Under the pieces are notes generated by a model. It was given only the letters and a program-made list of their open reading frames with translations, did no database searches and had not been told where the DNA came from. Below, piece by piece: positions 34,470 to 45,139 of a stretch of 64,000 bases of DNA (position 1 is the first letter of the stretch; each line of letters starts with the position of its first letter). The DNA comes from Nothophaeocryptopus gaeumannii. Lineage: Eukaryota; Ascomycota; Dothideomycetes; Mycosphaerellales; Mycosphaerellaceae. The DNA lies in assembly GCA_031771865.1 (NCBI GenBank), contig JASISA010000027.1:2604001-2668000 (forward strand). The letters run 5' to 3'. The translations under genes were made by a program, and so were the position numbers.

Positions 34470-36005
34470 GTTGTCGAGGTTGCTGTACTAGTGATGCCTT
34501 GTGTCGGTGTATGTCGGTGTGCGCAAGTCGTTGAAGTGTGTGATGATGCGCTGTGGCAAACGTGCCAACGTGCTCTTTGTTTTCAGATGGCAGGTGCTGA
34601 TGAAGGGAACGTGGTGTGGTCAGTGCACGAGGAATGTGGCCCAAAGTGACGGACTGAAGGAGATGGCAAACAACAAGAGCGCAAACGCACAAGCAAGAGA
34701 ATATCAATGAAAGGGAGCATGGGTCGAAGGTCCGATTGTATACGCAGGCTCCCCATCCATCCTCTTGTAGTCTTCCCAGATCAGCGCAGCCACCAACTAG
34801 ACCGCGCTTCGAGTGATGCAGCTCGTGGTAGGGCTGCGTCCAATGTAACGGCGACACCATCTAACGAGCGGCATTCCAGGGTCTGTTGTTGCTTGTTTGC
34901 GTCGCTATGCGACATTTCTCCTAATTCAGGGACGGCGGCGTGCTCAGTGGAGCGGATTCGTGTACGGCCGCGACCGCTCACGACCTCACGAGGTCACTAG
35001 CGTCCATTCCAGTGCCGGGCGCCGACGATAACACTCACAAACTGTCTGCATCGACGCTCGCCGTCGTTTCTCATGCAATCAGCATCACACTTCCCAAGCA
35101 CTGGCGTCCCTCGCGAGAAGAGCAGTGTCGCTCGCGGATCGCTGCCGCCTCGTCCACATGAAACTTGGCGCCAGACGCCTGAGAGCTGAAACCCCCGACG
35201 GGCAGGAGAACAAAATGGGTACATCTTCAATCATCGAGTGGGCCTCATAGATGGATCGTAGAACATCTTCCCGCTTTCCCACGCTCAGACCTGCACCTTG
35301 AGCCGCGCCCCGTACGAGAGGAGTGCAAGACCAGGAGGCTGATGAAGCCTGTGAGGTTGATTTTGCATTTCGGCCACGCAACCAACCGTTGCTGCCGAGT
35401 GGCCGCCGGCACTCGGCGTCTGCCCCCTGCCACCACTACCGTGAGTGCAGCGCTCGCCTTTTCTATTTCTGTGCCACCAGTGGCGAGGAGACGACGCGAG
35501 ACGACACGAACATCAATATCAAGGGCAAGGCGTCTCCAGGGCAGTGAACAGCAGAACAGACCACAGACACGGACATGGACACTGCTACGAGCAGAAATCT
35601 CACTCCACGACCCGCCGAGCGCGCGCCATTGCGCTCGGTTACAGTGGAGGTAACATGACACTTGGACCAGATCGTGATTCTCAATCTGGCATTTGGCACG
35701 CCGGTGTGGGTTCTCTAGAGACGAAAGGTGGAACCCGTTCGGACGGAGATCCTTGTCAACACATTGATGCCCATTTCGGCGGAGCAGCCATGGAAACGAT
35801 GTCTATTCCCAAGTTCCCCTCGCCCTGTTCTGCCAATTCGTCCCGGCACTGTTGCTAATACCCATAACATATCCCGTATCTCATCATGTGTGCAACCTCA
35901 AATTCCAAATGACGACACTACTGACATTCTCCTTCGCTCATCGCTGATCCCAGAGATCATCCTGAGGATCCCCAACGGTAATCAGACCTGTCTCGGACAG
36001 CAACA
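34470..36005. other. intergenic region
   Basis: About 1.5 kb upstream of the Crh gene and downstream of the GT8 gene. Frames up to 138 codons overlap on both strands between 35240 and 35860 without a recognisable motif. Nothing else seen. Confidence 0.45.
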
Positions 36006-37131
36006 TCATCGCAGGCCATGCTTCACCAAATACACATCTCTCGCCTCATGGAACCCTTCCATCCGCCACCGCCAGCTCTCAAGCAATGGTCTCAGATCCG
36101 GGTAGACAGGATCCCACCACTTCTCGTGCAGCGAATATACGCCGCCTTTGACATCGTCAACGGAGGGATAATGGGTGTTATACTTCGTTGACAGATGCTG
36201 CCACGGCAAATTCCCATTGGGTCTATGCGCGTAGTTTCAACAAGTTCTGCTCGGGAAGGTCTGCGTTGAAGCGATTCGGCGTGTCCAGCAAGGATAGGTA
36301 ATATTTCAGCAGCTCTAGGCTGGGCTGCAGCACGAAGAAGCCAGCGTTGAGGTAGCCGAAATTTGGCCAGTCGTGGCCTTCTTCTGTCGGTGGAAAGTGA
36401 TGGATGAGGTTCATTTCAGGCACGCCAGCAAAGCTATATTGAGCTGGCTGCTGGTACTCATCGTCCCTCACGGCCTCCAAATTGTCCCCTGTTCGCTGCG
36501 TCTCGACCGCCGGATCATGAAAGAGGTCGTCGAGAGATTTTGTCAAAACCGTGTCCCCATCTAAGAAGCAAATTCTTTCGAATTGTGTGATTTCGAACAG
36601 ACGTAGCTTTGCAAGCACATACTGCCAGGTCGTTATCTCTGTCTTTACCCACTTTGGATCTATGGCCTCCGGCTGCCACACAAGGGCCCCGTCTTTCCTG
36701 AGTCTTTCCCTCTTCGCGTCGGATACATCTGAGGTCACCAGCACAAGGAATGGATAGTCATTTGGGGACTTCGTCTCAGGGGCGTGTATTAGCTGGTATG
36801 CTAGTAATCGTGTGGCAACGAAATACTTGTCGGTATTGATTTCCTCACCAGGTCCGGAGCCAGATGCCAGGAAAGTCGCATATGCGTACTTCGACCTCGT
36901 TGTCTCGAGTGAAGCTGGTCGGAACCGTGCGGGTTTAATGGCATCTGGGATATGCTCTGTTGTTACTTCCGCAACGTGCTGGATTATTGAGTTTCTGGGA
37001 TCTTCATATTGCTCTGGAAGAGGCAGGAGTATGAAGAGGGACAGGAGAGCTGCTGTACTGGCTGCGACGTAGCATAACCATCTTTTGGTACTGCGTTTGC
37101 TTAAAGGTGATCGACCGCGGCCATAACCCAT
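36006..37131 (-). pseudogene. GT8 glycosyltransferase (GNT1-like), +1 frameshift near the C-terminus
   Basis: A type II membrane protein with a basic N-terminus, a membrane segment at about 19-38 and a GT8 catalytic region. The region holds the block AYATFLAS, the nucleotide-sugar/metal motif FLDGDTV (Asp191, Asp193), and FGYLNAGFFVL. It resembles fungal glucose N-acetyltransferase (Gnt1)-like GT8 enzymes of the Golgi. The frame breaks after DLPEQNLLK: a run of three T on the plus strand (36235-36237) shifts the reading to a stop 3 codons later (36223). With two T the frame continues as NLLNYAHRPNG into PWQHLSTKYN and LHEKWWD, the usual GT8 end, to a stop at 36006. No GT-AG intron of normal size fits. 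Repaired length is 374 residues. Either a homopolymer sequence error or a true mutation is possible. The start is the ATG at 37131. Confidence 0.8.
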
Positions 37132-38307
37132 CTCGCGGGCACAGAGGCGGTAGGTGACAAACGAGTGTGCCAAAACGAATCAGGTCAAGTGGAAGGAAAG
37201 TCTGCGATTCTGGGCTGAACATGAACAAAGACCTACCATGGTGAAGGTGCAGCAGTACTGCAGCAGCCATGCATACATATGCCACATTCACAAGTGCCTT
37301 GCCACATGCTCAAGGCCGGTAATACTCAGCCTGCGAGCACGAGAGGAATTGCAGCTCGCTCAAAAGCGACATGCGTTCGCGATCAATCCTCCTTCTCATG
37401 ATTGTTGATAGGGCCGTCATTCGTTATAATCCGATGTCAAAGTGTTCAGGTAGGCAGTACCGAGACTGGGCTGCATTCTTTGGCAGCCTCCGGTAGCACT
37501 GCCAGCGCCCAAAGCAAGGCTGAATCCAGCTGGAATGCCCCTGCCGGCTTATTGCTGTGGCTACTTGTAGAGATACGGGAGGCGATGGCTCACATTGAGT
37601 CGTACAGACCGGTGATGGTGTGCATGCTGAGAAAATAGTCAGCTTTGTATGGCCAGTGGTGGTTACCAGGGCGTCAGCCGAGCTGAACGGGTCTTCATGG
37701 TGCTGACTTTGCGCCAGCCAACGGCAAGAGACTACGAACAACCAAGGCCAGGACCGTCTCAAATATTCCGTCTCAACTCGCTTTCGCTCATATACTCTTC
37801 ACTTGGCCAGATTTGGAGCCATCGCATCTTGATCTCCAGTGCTCGACCGACTGCTTTGCACGGCTGCTCGAAGAGGCAGCGTCGTCCAGGCCGGCGAGGG
37901 TCCCTTTGTCTCATTTCTGCACCTCCTTGCGTTGCGTTGCACCACGGTTGATCAAGCATGAAGCTGCAGCCTGCTCTTATGCGGTGATGTCTTTCTCGCG
38001 AACAAGCGCGATCATGGAACAGTTGGAACGAACAGCACGGCAAGTAGAAGGGACAACTGCCTTGGACCCCGCAGGAGGGGGTTCATGGATTATGGCTCAT
38101 TGAGTTGAAGGGTACGAGCATAGGAGGGGGCGGACACAACGTACATATACGTGATCGCGTGCAACGAGGTCGGTGATCTCGTCATTATTGTTGTTCTCAC
38201 AGCGAATTCGATCTTCCCCAAAGCCATCAGACAATTGCCGTATCCTCCACCGCAACGTGACCCATTTATTCGACACCTATATATACGAGATACCAGCAGC
38301 CAGCAAG
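37132..38307. other. divergent intergenic region
   Basis: About 1.2 kb between the starts of the GT8 and aldo-keto reductase genes. No supported gene. A TATA-like string near its right end is listed separately. Confidence 0.45.
38278..38285 (+). promoter_or_regulatory. TATA-like element very close to the aldo-keto reductase start
   Basis: A perfect tatatata lies only 23 bp before the ATG at 38308. If it is the functional TATA box, the leader would be almost absent. A chance AT run in the leader is equally possible. Confidence 0.35.
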
Positions 38308-39273
38308 ATGAGCTCAGGAATCAAGGTCGTGTTCGGAGGCACTGGTTTCAACAAAGAGAGAGGGTTCGGCGACCCGAACACTATCAAAGAAGCTTTCGAC
38401 CTCCTGGAAAAGGGCGGCGTCCACACAATCGACACTGCCAACCTCTACGGCGGGAGCGAAGAGATTCTGGGCAAAGCAGAAGCAGGCAAGCGCTTCACGA
38501 TAGACACAAAGACACGTGGAGGCTTCAATTCGGAGGGCGGCGGCAAAAAGGACTTCATTCTCAAGGAAGCTGAGGACAGCAAAGAGAAGCTAGGGACTAA
38601 TGTTGACATCTTCTACATCCATGCCCCGGACCACAACACTGATCTCGATGAGACCCTCTCGGCCATCAACGAAGCGTACAAGACCGGGTTCTTCAAGCGC
38701 TTCGGTCTGAGCAATTACAGGGCAGAGGATGTTCAGAAGGTGTACGATCACTGCAAGGCAAATGGCTATCCTCTGCCATCGGTCTAACAGGGCAACTACT
38801 CTGCAGTTGCCCGCAAACAAGAAGCGGTCCTCTTTCCAACTCTGCGGAAACTAGGACTTGCCTTCTATGCATACTCTCCGTTGGCAGGAGGATTTCTAAC
38901 CAAGAGCAAGGAGGATATCCAAAAGGGCGCAGGCCGATTCATCACCGAAGCAGCGGTTTCACGAATGTACACCAACATGTACGCGAAGGATTCTTACATC
39001 GAGGCGTTGGGTGAGTGGGAGAGCATTGCGAAGGACGAGGGAATCTCAAGGGCGGATCTGGCTTACAGATGGGTAAAATACAACTCACCGTTGAAGCCAG
39101 AGCATGGCGACGCTATTATCATCGGAGCAAGGAACATTGGACAGTTGAAGGATACGCTCTCGTCGATCAACGGAGGTCCTTTGAGCGATGAGGCTGTGAA
39201 GCGAATCGATCGAATATGGGAGAAGGTCAAGCACGAAGCACCGCTTGATAACTATCATCAGAACGCTTCATGA
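38308..39273 (+). pseudogene. aldo-keto reductase (aflatoxin-aldehyde-reductase-like) with an in-frame stop
   Basis: NADPH-dependent reductase of the AKR7-like group, which reduces aldehydes. One open exon would encode 321 residues, but codon 160 (38785-38787) is TAA. Family signatures lie on both sides in the same frame: DTANLYGGSE with the catalytic Asp and Tyr, DIFYIHAPD with the active-site His, GLSNY, then after the stop QGNYSAVARK, AYSPLAGGFL, and IIGARNIGQLKDTL near the NADP site. The conserved word is SVYQGNY, so the stop replaces a Tyr codon (TAC or TAT) by one base. An intron ending ctaacag is conceivable, but it would remove conserved sequence. Without readthrough the protein lacks its C-terminal half and should be inactive. 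A sequence error cannot be excluded. Confidence 0.85.
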
Positions 39274-39391
39274 GAAACACGAAAATGAACGACCGATGTA
39301 GATGCTGAATAACCCTAACCATTGCGTTGCTCAGTATTGCTGCTGAGTCACGGTTGCCATTTTCATGGGTCCACCCACATCTTCGATCCAT

Positions 39392-40638
39392 TCAGCCCTC
39401 CTTCGCCGTGGCTCGTAATCTCTCAAGCACATACTCCCCAGCTCGAATCGGCGGATACTTCGACGGATTCTGCTCACTCACACAGCTTGGTAACGTCTCC
39501 ACCATCTGATCATAATTCACAGAAAAGAAGAATGGTACGCTGTATCTCTCCTCTGCCGTCCTGTTGACGACTCGATGAACGGTGCTTCTGTAGATGCCAT
39601 CTGAATGGAAGCATTAGTGATTGCCTCGCACAATGGACGGGTATTGTGTTTGTAGGGCAGGGACTTACTCGTCCATCTCATCATGAAGTCCGCCACGTTG
39701 ATGATGAAGGAACCTTCGCAAACGGGAGCTGCCACCCATACGTTTTGGGGTGAGAGGATCTCGAGGCCGGAAGCTGTACTACAGAGAAGGATGGTGAAGC
39801 ATTCATAGTCGGAGTGAGCGCCTAGACCGATTTCCTTGTCTTTCTCAGTAGGGTCAAAGGGTCGTGGGTCTTTTCTTGGAGGGTAGTACAGAAGCCTCGC
39901 GATACCACCGGGGTGTGTTGTCATCTCGTCGAAGTAGTATTCGTTCAAGTCGAGAGACAGAGCAAAAAGTCGGAAGAGGTGGCGCGCCAACTGCAGAATC
40001 TCGCCATAGTATTGCTTCACAGCAGCATAGAAACCCGGAAGGTCCTCTTCAGAGGGCCACTAGACACAGTCAGTAACTATGACAAATAAGCGCCTAGTCT
40101 GCAATGGCACACTCACAACATTCCCGTTGACGTCCTTCCCATCAAGCTCACGATACGCACCATCACCACCAGTCGGATCCAAGCCCGGCTCATAGCCCCA
40201 ATTGAACCCTTCCTTAGTCTCGGGAGCGGCGTCCTCAGAATCCCAATCACCAGGATTCACATACGTGAAGTCGGCAGGTTCCCAACCGCGAAAGTACTCT
40301 GAGTCCTTGACGTGCAGAGCTTCCTTCTTCGAGCGAGGGAATTCTTTCGTAAACCGTTTGGCAGCCTGGATGATACCTTGTCGAGTCTCTTCTGAAACAC
40401 CATGGCCGGTAATGTGGAAGAAACCGCTGTTCGTGCAGGCGTCTCGGATCCGTGCAGCAACGGCCTTACGATCTTCGATTTCGCTTGAGAATGATTTTGA
40501 AATGTTGATATCCGGAACGGTGAATGGACTGGACGACTTCGCTGTCGCTCCGCTGGCTAGACGTTGGTTAAGGTATTGCTGAGTGGCTTGGCGAGCTTCG
40601 TTGTGTGTGACATTGTGAGCGAGAGTCGCCGCAGCCAT
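39392..40638 (-). CDS. 2-oxoglutarate/Fe(II) oxygenase, isopenicillin-N-synthase-like
   Basis: Three exons (40117-40638, 39669-40059, 39392-39600) encode 373 residues. Non-heme iron oxygenase with the usual N-terminal half (TVPDINIS, SGFFHITGHGV) and the double-stranded beta-helix core. The iron ligands are His256 and Asp258 in GLGAHSDYE and the distal His313 in STVHRVVNR. Arg323 in RYSVPFFF is the likely 2-oxoglutarate anchor, giving R-x-S. Fungal members oxidise varied small molecules, and the substrate cannot be predicted. The gene converges with the aldo-keto reductase (118 bp between stops). The second intron runs from gtaagt to ttcag, and the junction reads RWTNGIYRSTVHR, the normal family order. 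Confidence 0.9.
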
Positions 40639-40984
40639 GGTGACTGTTGATTGGACCGTATATCAGTGTTCAACAAAGGAAGTCAGCAGAGGAGTGAGAA
40701 GTCTTCAGCTTCTTTTACTGTTAGAAGAGAGTCGGAAATCGAGGTTGGCTACTAACGAACTCGGCAAAGATAAGCGGGCGAAGGGCTGGCGGCCTGTTCC
40801 GCCTGTGGGAGAGGGCCTTGGCGATTCAGTTTGAAGACGCAATGACATGGGACAGGAAGAGGTGCTGTGCTGTCACAAAGGAAACATCTGGATTCGCGCC
40901 GCTCTTTCGCAGATCTCTAGATATTTACATGTTGGCTTGTGCCCAATCGAGCTGAGATTGAGGCATTCAGTCACGTGACGTGAT
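40639..40984. other. intergenic region upstream of the 2OG oxygenase
   Basis: About 350 bp between the start of the oxygenase gene and the stop of ATP4 (both minus strand). Likely oxygenase promoter plus the ATP4 3' end. Nothing else recognised. Confidence 0.5.
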
Positions 40985-41886
40985 CTATTGCTTCTGGGAC
41001 ACAATGCCTGCACAACACGGTTAGCATAGATGATGATTAGATCGGGAAGGTTAAACATACGCTCAACGTCCTGTACACTCTGCTTAAGGATCTGGTCAAG
41101 AACTTTGGGATCCTGGAGCTGCTTCTCAATCTTGCCGATAATGGAGTCTGCAAGCTCCTTCTGTTGTCTGGCCTTGACCTGGCCTTCGTAACGAACCCAT
41201 GAGTCAAGGACTGACTTGGCCTCAGCAGCAAGAGCGGTCTTCTGCTCGAGCTCATAAGCCTGAGCCTCAAGCTGCGCGGTTTCCTATACACCAAATCAGC
41301 ACCCAATCTCTAACATTCTCATCTGTGTCTGCTCTAGCTCACCTTAGACACCGCGAAAAGGTCCTTGGTAACATCAATCACGCCACTCAGGTCCTTGACG
41401 CTGTCAATGCGAGCGCGAACAGCGTTGGTGTGATCCTCGCGCGCTGCGTTCAAAATGCCCTTGATCTTGTCATGCTGCCCCTGAGCCCACTCCTTGTACA
41501 TTGGGCCAGCGTAGGTGTAGACAGCCCAGTAGATGGTCAACAGGGAGAGTGCGACAATGGACTCCTCGTTGACGACATAGAGCTCATTGCTGATAGCTGC
41601 GACGGAGAGACCGGCACCTGCAGAGAGGATGGCGGCTTTGGAGGCGAGGCTGTTGCCGGGAAGGGAATCGACAATGGCAGAGGCGGTACTCTTGGGGTCC
41701 TGTGCCGGCGGCTGGGCCTGGAGTCGCGGCTGCGAGGTCGCGAAGGTGGTGATGGCGGGAAGGGTGGTGCGGAGAGGGAGTGTTGGGCGGGCTCGGACGG
41801 CGCCTGCGGAGGTCAGTCAGGTCAAAGTCGTTGGCCGCATACGCATGAGACATACCCAATGCGCCCTTAGCCAAGCGCGACGCCAT
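40985..41886 (-). CDS. ATP4: mitochondrial ATP synthase subunit 4 (subunit b)
   Basis: Four exons (41856-41886, 41343-41803, 41061-41283, 40985-41007) encode 245 residues, the normal size. Subunit b forms the peripheral stalk of F1Fo ATP synthase in the inner membrane. The first 40 residues are basic and Ser/Thr/Arg-rich without acidic residues, as expected of a mitochondrial presequence (MASRLAKGALGAVRARP). Hydrophobic segments follow (AAILSAGAGLSVAAISNELYVVNEES, then VALSLLTIYWAVYTYAGP). The long charged helical region has the family words YKEWAQGQHDKIKGILN and SWVRYEGQVKARQQKELAD. The last exon is 23 nt and gives RIVSQKQ. The start lies 221 bp from that of NOC4 on the other strand. Confidence 0.95.
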
Positions 41887-42107
41887 TGCGGTGTGTTCTG
41901 AGTGGTGTAGAGGGGAGATGATTCGGGGTCAATGTCAGTTTGCTCTGGCTTGACGTCCTTCTCGTCCACCCGAGCTTTGGCAGGCGCTCGGATCTTTCCG
42001 CGATCAGCCAACCGAACTTTTCGATTTTTGATGTTCGAAGCCTCTGCCGTGATCTTGGTGCAGTTTACAAGAATTTCACGGACGCTTGGAAGAAACTGCG
42101 AGACGGT
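41887..42107. promoter_or_regulatory. 221-bp bidirectional promoter between ATP4 and NOC4
   Basis: The interval separates two divergent start codons by 221 bp, so both promoters must lie in it or overlap the 5' parts of the genes. I found no CCAAT/ATTGG box and no TATA box. The NOC4 frame stays open across much of it, without an ATG. Confidence 0.6.
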
Positions 42108-43778
42108 ATGCCTGGAGTGTTGGCGAACGGCGATGCAAGCAAAAAGAGGAAGAGAGTAGCAGGGCAGGAGACCAAGGAAGCGAAGGCCAGGAAGGCGCCC
42201 AAGACAAGGACTTCGACGAAAGAGAATGCTCAGTCTCGAATACTGCTGCTAGAGGAGCAGATAATCCAGTCGCCGAAGCACTACGAGAACATCGCCGAGC
42301 TGCAGGGCCTGATCGCCCAATCCGAGCAGAGACCGCAGACTGCCATCATCGCTGCTGTAGCGTTATGTCGAGTCTTCTGTCGACTGACTGCAGGAGGGAG
42401 ACTAGCAAAGGACAAGAGTGCCTCTGTGCAAGATGCACAAACTGTGGCAAGACTCAGGTTGGGACTCCGCGACTACGTCGGACTTTTGTCCAGCTGGATT
42501 GGCTGCCCTGATGCGACCAAAGAGAACACCGCCCTCAAGCTATTGATGAGGGTAGTCAAAGAGGAGTGTTCCGGTACCAGAAATGCCGCACATTGTTGGA
42601 GAAATAGCAAAGGGACTTTCGCGGCCGTGATCAAGGCATTACTGCGTGAAGCGGATGCAGACGGTGCAAGGCAGGAGTTAGCGGATGAGTATGTGGAGGA
42701 GTACGACGATATCCGATTCTACACCTTCGTAATCGTCAAGCAGTGTATTCAAGACGGTGGCCCTGACAGCATGATTTCAAATGCGATCGACCTCCTTTCC
42801 CGGATCGAGGGTGTCCCGGAATCTGAGGAACAACTCGAGGACTGGTATGGCGAGGCGCCTGAAGGAAAGCATCCGCTGCTCTCCTTGAACAGTCAACGCA
42901 AGGTAGCGCGAGAGGCATGGCTTTCAATATTTCGCTCATCGCTCAGCATTGAGCACCGAAAAGCGTTGTTAAGCATCGTCACTGCGCAGGTCTTACCTTG
43001 GTTCGTCAACAATGTTGAATTACTGGCCGATTTCTTGACCGACTGCTTCAATCAAAGAGGCTCCATGGCTTTACTGGCACTCAGCGGTATCTTTCACTTG
43101 ATCACTGAAAAGAACCTTGACTATCCGGAGTTCTACAACAAGCTCTACAGTCTTCTGGACGACGACCTTCTGCACAGCAAACACCGCAGCCGCTTCTTCC
43201 GGTTGTTCGAGACATTCATGAATTCAACGCATTTGCCCGCAGCCATGGTCGCAAGCTTTATGAAAAGACTATCACGCCTTTCACTGCACGCACCTCCAGG
43301 CGCTATCGTCTGGATCGTTCCCTGTGTCTATAATCAGCTGAAGCAACACCCGCCATGCACATTCATGCTGCATCGATCCCATCATCCTGCACACGCGATC
43401 TACGTGAAGAACCCTGACTACGAAGAGGAAGGCATGGACGATCCGTTCGACATGAAAGAAATGGATCCCATGCTGACGGGCGCCATCGACTCAAGTTTGT
43501 GGGAACTGGAAACTTTGGCCAGTCATCATCACCCAAATGTGGCAACGCTTGCCAAGATCATGAGCGAGCAGTTCACGAAGCGAGACTACCAGCTCGAGGA
43601 TTTCTTGGACCATTCTTATGGTTCATTGATCGAAGGGGAGCTTGGTAAAGAGATGAAGAAAACACCGGTGGTGGAGTGGGAGATACCGAAACGCATTGTC
43701 ACATCCGAAGGAGGTGGCTTGAACGAGATTGGAAAGTTGCTGCAGACGACGATAGAGGCTTCACAAAAAGGCCAGTGA
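42108..43778 (+). CDS. NOC4: nucleolar complex protein 4, 40S ribosome biogenesis factor
   Basis: One exon of 556 residues, close to the yeast length of about 550. Noc4 pairs with Nop14 and is needed to process and export the 40S subunit precursor. The N-terminus is basic and Lys-rich (KKRKRVAGQ), consistent with nucleolar targeting. The helical-repeat body includes RFYTFVIVKQCI and LSIEHRKALLSIV. The CBF/Mak21-type region carries FNQRGSMALLALSGIFHLI, LDYPEFYNKLYSLL, KHRSRFFRLFETFMNSTHLP and WIVPCVYNQLKQHP, ending with SSLWELETLASHHHPNVATLAKIM. This block is diagnostic. The start is the first ATG of the frame, and the upstream open frame to 41940 has only a near-cognate start. Confidence 0.95.
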   Translation: MPGVLANGDASKKRKRVAGQETKEAKARKAPKTRTSTKENAQSRILLLEEQIIQSPKHYENIAELQGLIAQSEQRPQTAIIAAVALCRVFCRLTAGGRLAKDKSASVQDAQTVARLRLGLRDYVGLLSSWIGCPDATKENTALKLLMRVVKEECSGTRNAAHCWRNSKGTFAAVIKALLREADADGARQELADEYVEEYDDIRFYTFVIVKQCIQDGGPDSMISNAIDLLSRIEGVPESEEQLEDWYGEAPEGKHPLLSLNSQRKVAREAWLSIFRSSLSIEHRKALLSIVTAQVLPWFVNNVELLADFLTDCFNQRGSMALLALSGIFHLITEKNLDYPEFYNKLYSLLDDDLLHSKHRSRFFRLFETFMNSTHLPAAMVASFMKRLSRLSLHAPPGAIVWIVPCVYNQLKQHPPCTFMLHRSHHPAHAIYVKNPDYEEEGMDDPFDMKEMDPMLTGAIDSSLWELETLASHHHPNVATLAKIMSEQFTKRDYQLEDFLDHSYGSLIEGELGKEMKKTPVVEWEIPKRIVTSEGGGLNEIGKLLQTTIEASQKGQ

Positions 43779-44031
43779 CACTGCTGTACACCTCTGCCTG
43801 CCCAATATAATCAAGTCGCCAGGCTTCGTTCGGAAAAGGGACATTAACAGATCCCATTTCCTTTTCTCTCACCGTCATCGTGACACTTTCAACAGCGCGG
43901 AAGTGGCCCTATAAGCACAGCAAGCATGGTTAGGAAGAAGCAATATGTCTATAGGCTCTCACTGGCAGCACTACAGTTCAAGCTCTTAGAAGTCGCGTCG
44001 ATGCACGACCGAAGAGACTCAACTAATCCGC

Positions 44032-45139
44032 CTAACGTCGAGCGAGCTGTTCAAGTTCTCGCGTGTAAGGATGAGTCGTGTGGTCATCTCTGAAGCCATG
44101 GTAGGCACCTTCGTTCATGTGCTTGTCGCATATGGGGCACTCAGCGTCCTGGACTTCGAGTTTCTCTGCATTAGGGAGAGGAACGGCCACTTTTTCCCGG
44201 AGTCTTGCAGCCTCGATTGGCAGCGTGCTAGGGATGAATGTACACGATGAAACTACGAGCGTCGCCAGCCGATGTGGTGAGGACGCCTCTTTCAACGAAG
44301 CGTCCATAACTTCAGGAGTAATACGAACGAACCCAAATAATCGCGAGATCGCCGTCGAATGTTTCCATGGAGGCGATGCACCAGTCAGTGCTTGACTTGA
44401 TGACAATCTTGCAAGCAAAAAGGACACTGGTGCCCAACCGACTCCAAGAAGAAGGCCTGCAGCGTGATTAGGCCGTGGGCGCCGGTATTGCCAGGATCGT
44501 GAAATGAAGCCCTCGAGGCCGCGCTGTACATGTTCATGCGCTGGGTCTCATCACGCTTCTCAGCGTCAACGAGCTTCCAGAAAAACTGAGCAAGGTCGGC
44601 GATGATGTTGCCAAACTCATTCGCACGTGCGTTGACCGCGACGGTGTCGATATCGGGCAACATTTCGCTCAAAGACGAGTAGTCGTGGCGGCTCCGCTAT
44701 AATCCTCTGCTGGATAGGAAGATCATGTGGAACTACGTCCGAGCCTCCGCCCACATTGATAGTCCGAGATTCATTCAGGTCGTACTTGAGAGGATTCTAC
44801 GCCTTTGAAAACATGGCAGATCCTTCAGAGGCCTGAGGATCCCTAGACCCCGGTAGCGTCCTGCTGCAGGTGCCGTGACCGCGGCAATATGGTCCGGCTC
44901 TGGGTCATCGAAAGCTTCTTCATCCTATTTTGCGGAAGCTGGTCTGGTTTCCGACCAGAGAGCTCGCGGTGGAAGTGCTCGCAGTGAGAGGCTTCTTGGT
45001 AGAGCTCGCGGTGAAACGCTTCGCAGTGGTATGAACAAGCTTCTGCTTCTGCTTCCTCTCCTCCTGTAGATACGGCATCAGGGCTTGCTCGAAACGTCTC
45101 TTGACTGGTTCCAGGGTACCCAGGATTGTACGCCTTCAT
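44032..45139 (-). CDS. uncharacterised Cys/His-rich protein, multi-exon
   Basis: Exon 1 (44849-45139) starts MKAYNPGYPG. Exon 2 (44737-44796) adds NPLKYDLNESRTINVGGGSD. Exon 3 begins at 44696 (RSRHDYSSLSEMLPD). These join in phase over introns of 52 and 40 nt. Exon 3 runs to the zinc-like word QCPFCLQDC near 44405. The C-terminal part (44032 to about 44400) includes ECPICDKHMNEGAYHGFRDDHTTHP and ends at 44032, but the link to exon 3 is unsolved: an intron of about 95-110 nt or a frameshift is needed. Exon 1 has a near-tandem repeat, HCEAFHREL and HCEHFHREL. Two C-x2-C clusters suggest metal binding. I do not recognise a family, and the function is unknown. Confidence 0.5.

Noticed and set aside
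38742..38790. Intron ending ctaacag that would remove the stop in the aldo-keto reductase
   Set aside because: It would delete the conserved VYDHC...PLPSV block found in the family, so a nonsense change is the simpler reading.
39311..39320. Telomere-like word aaccctaacc
   Set aside because: A single copy in unique DNA downstream of the aldo-keto reductase; no array.
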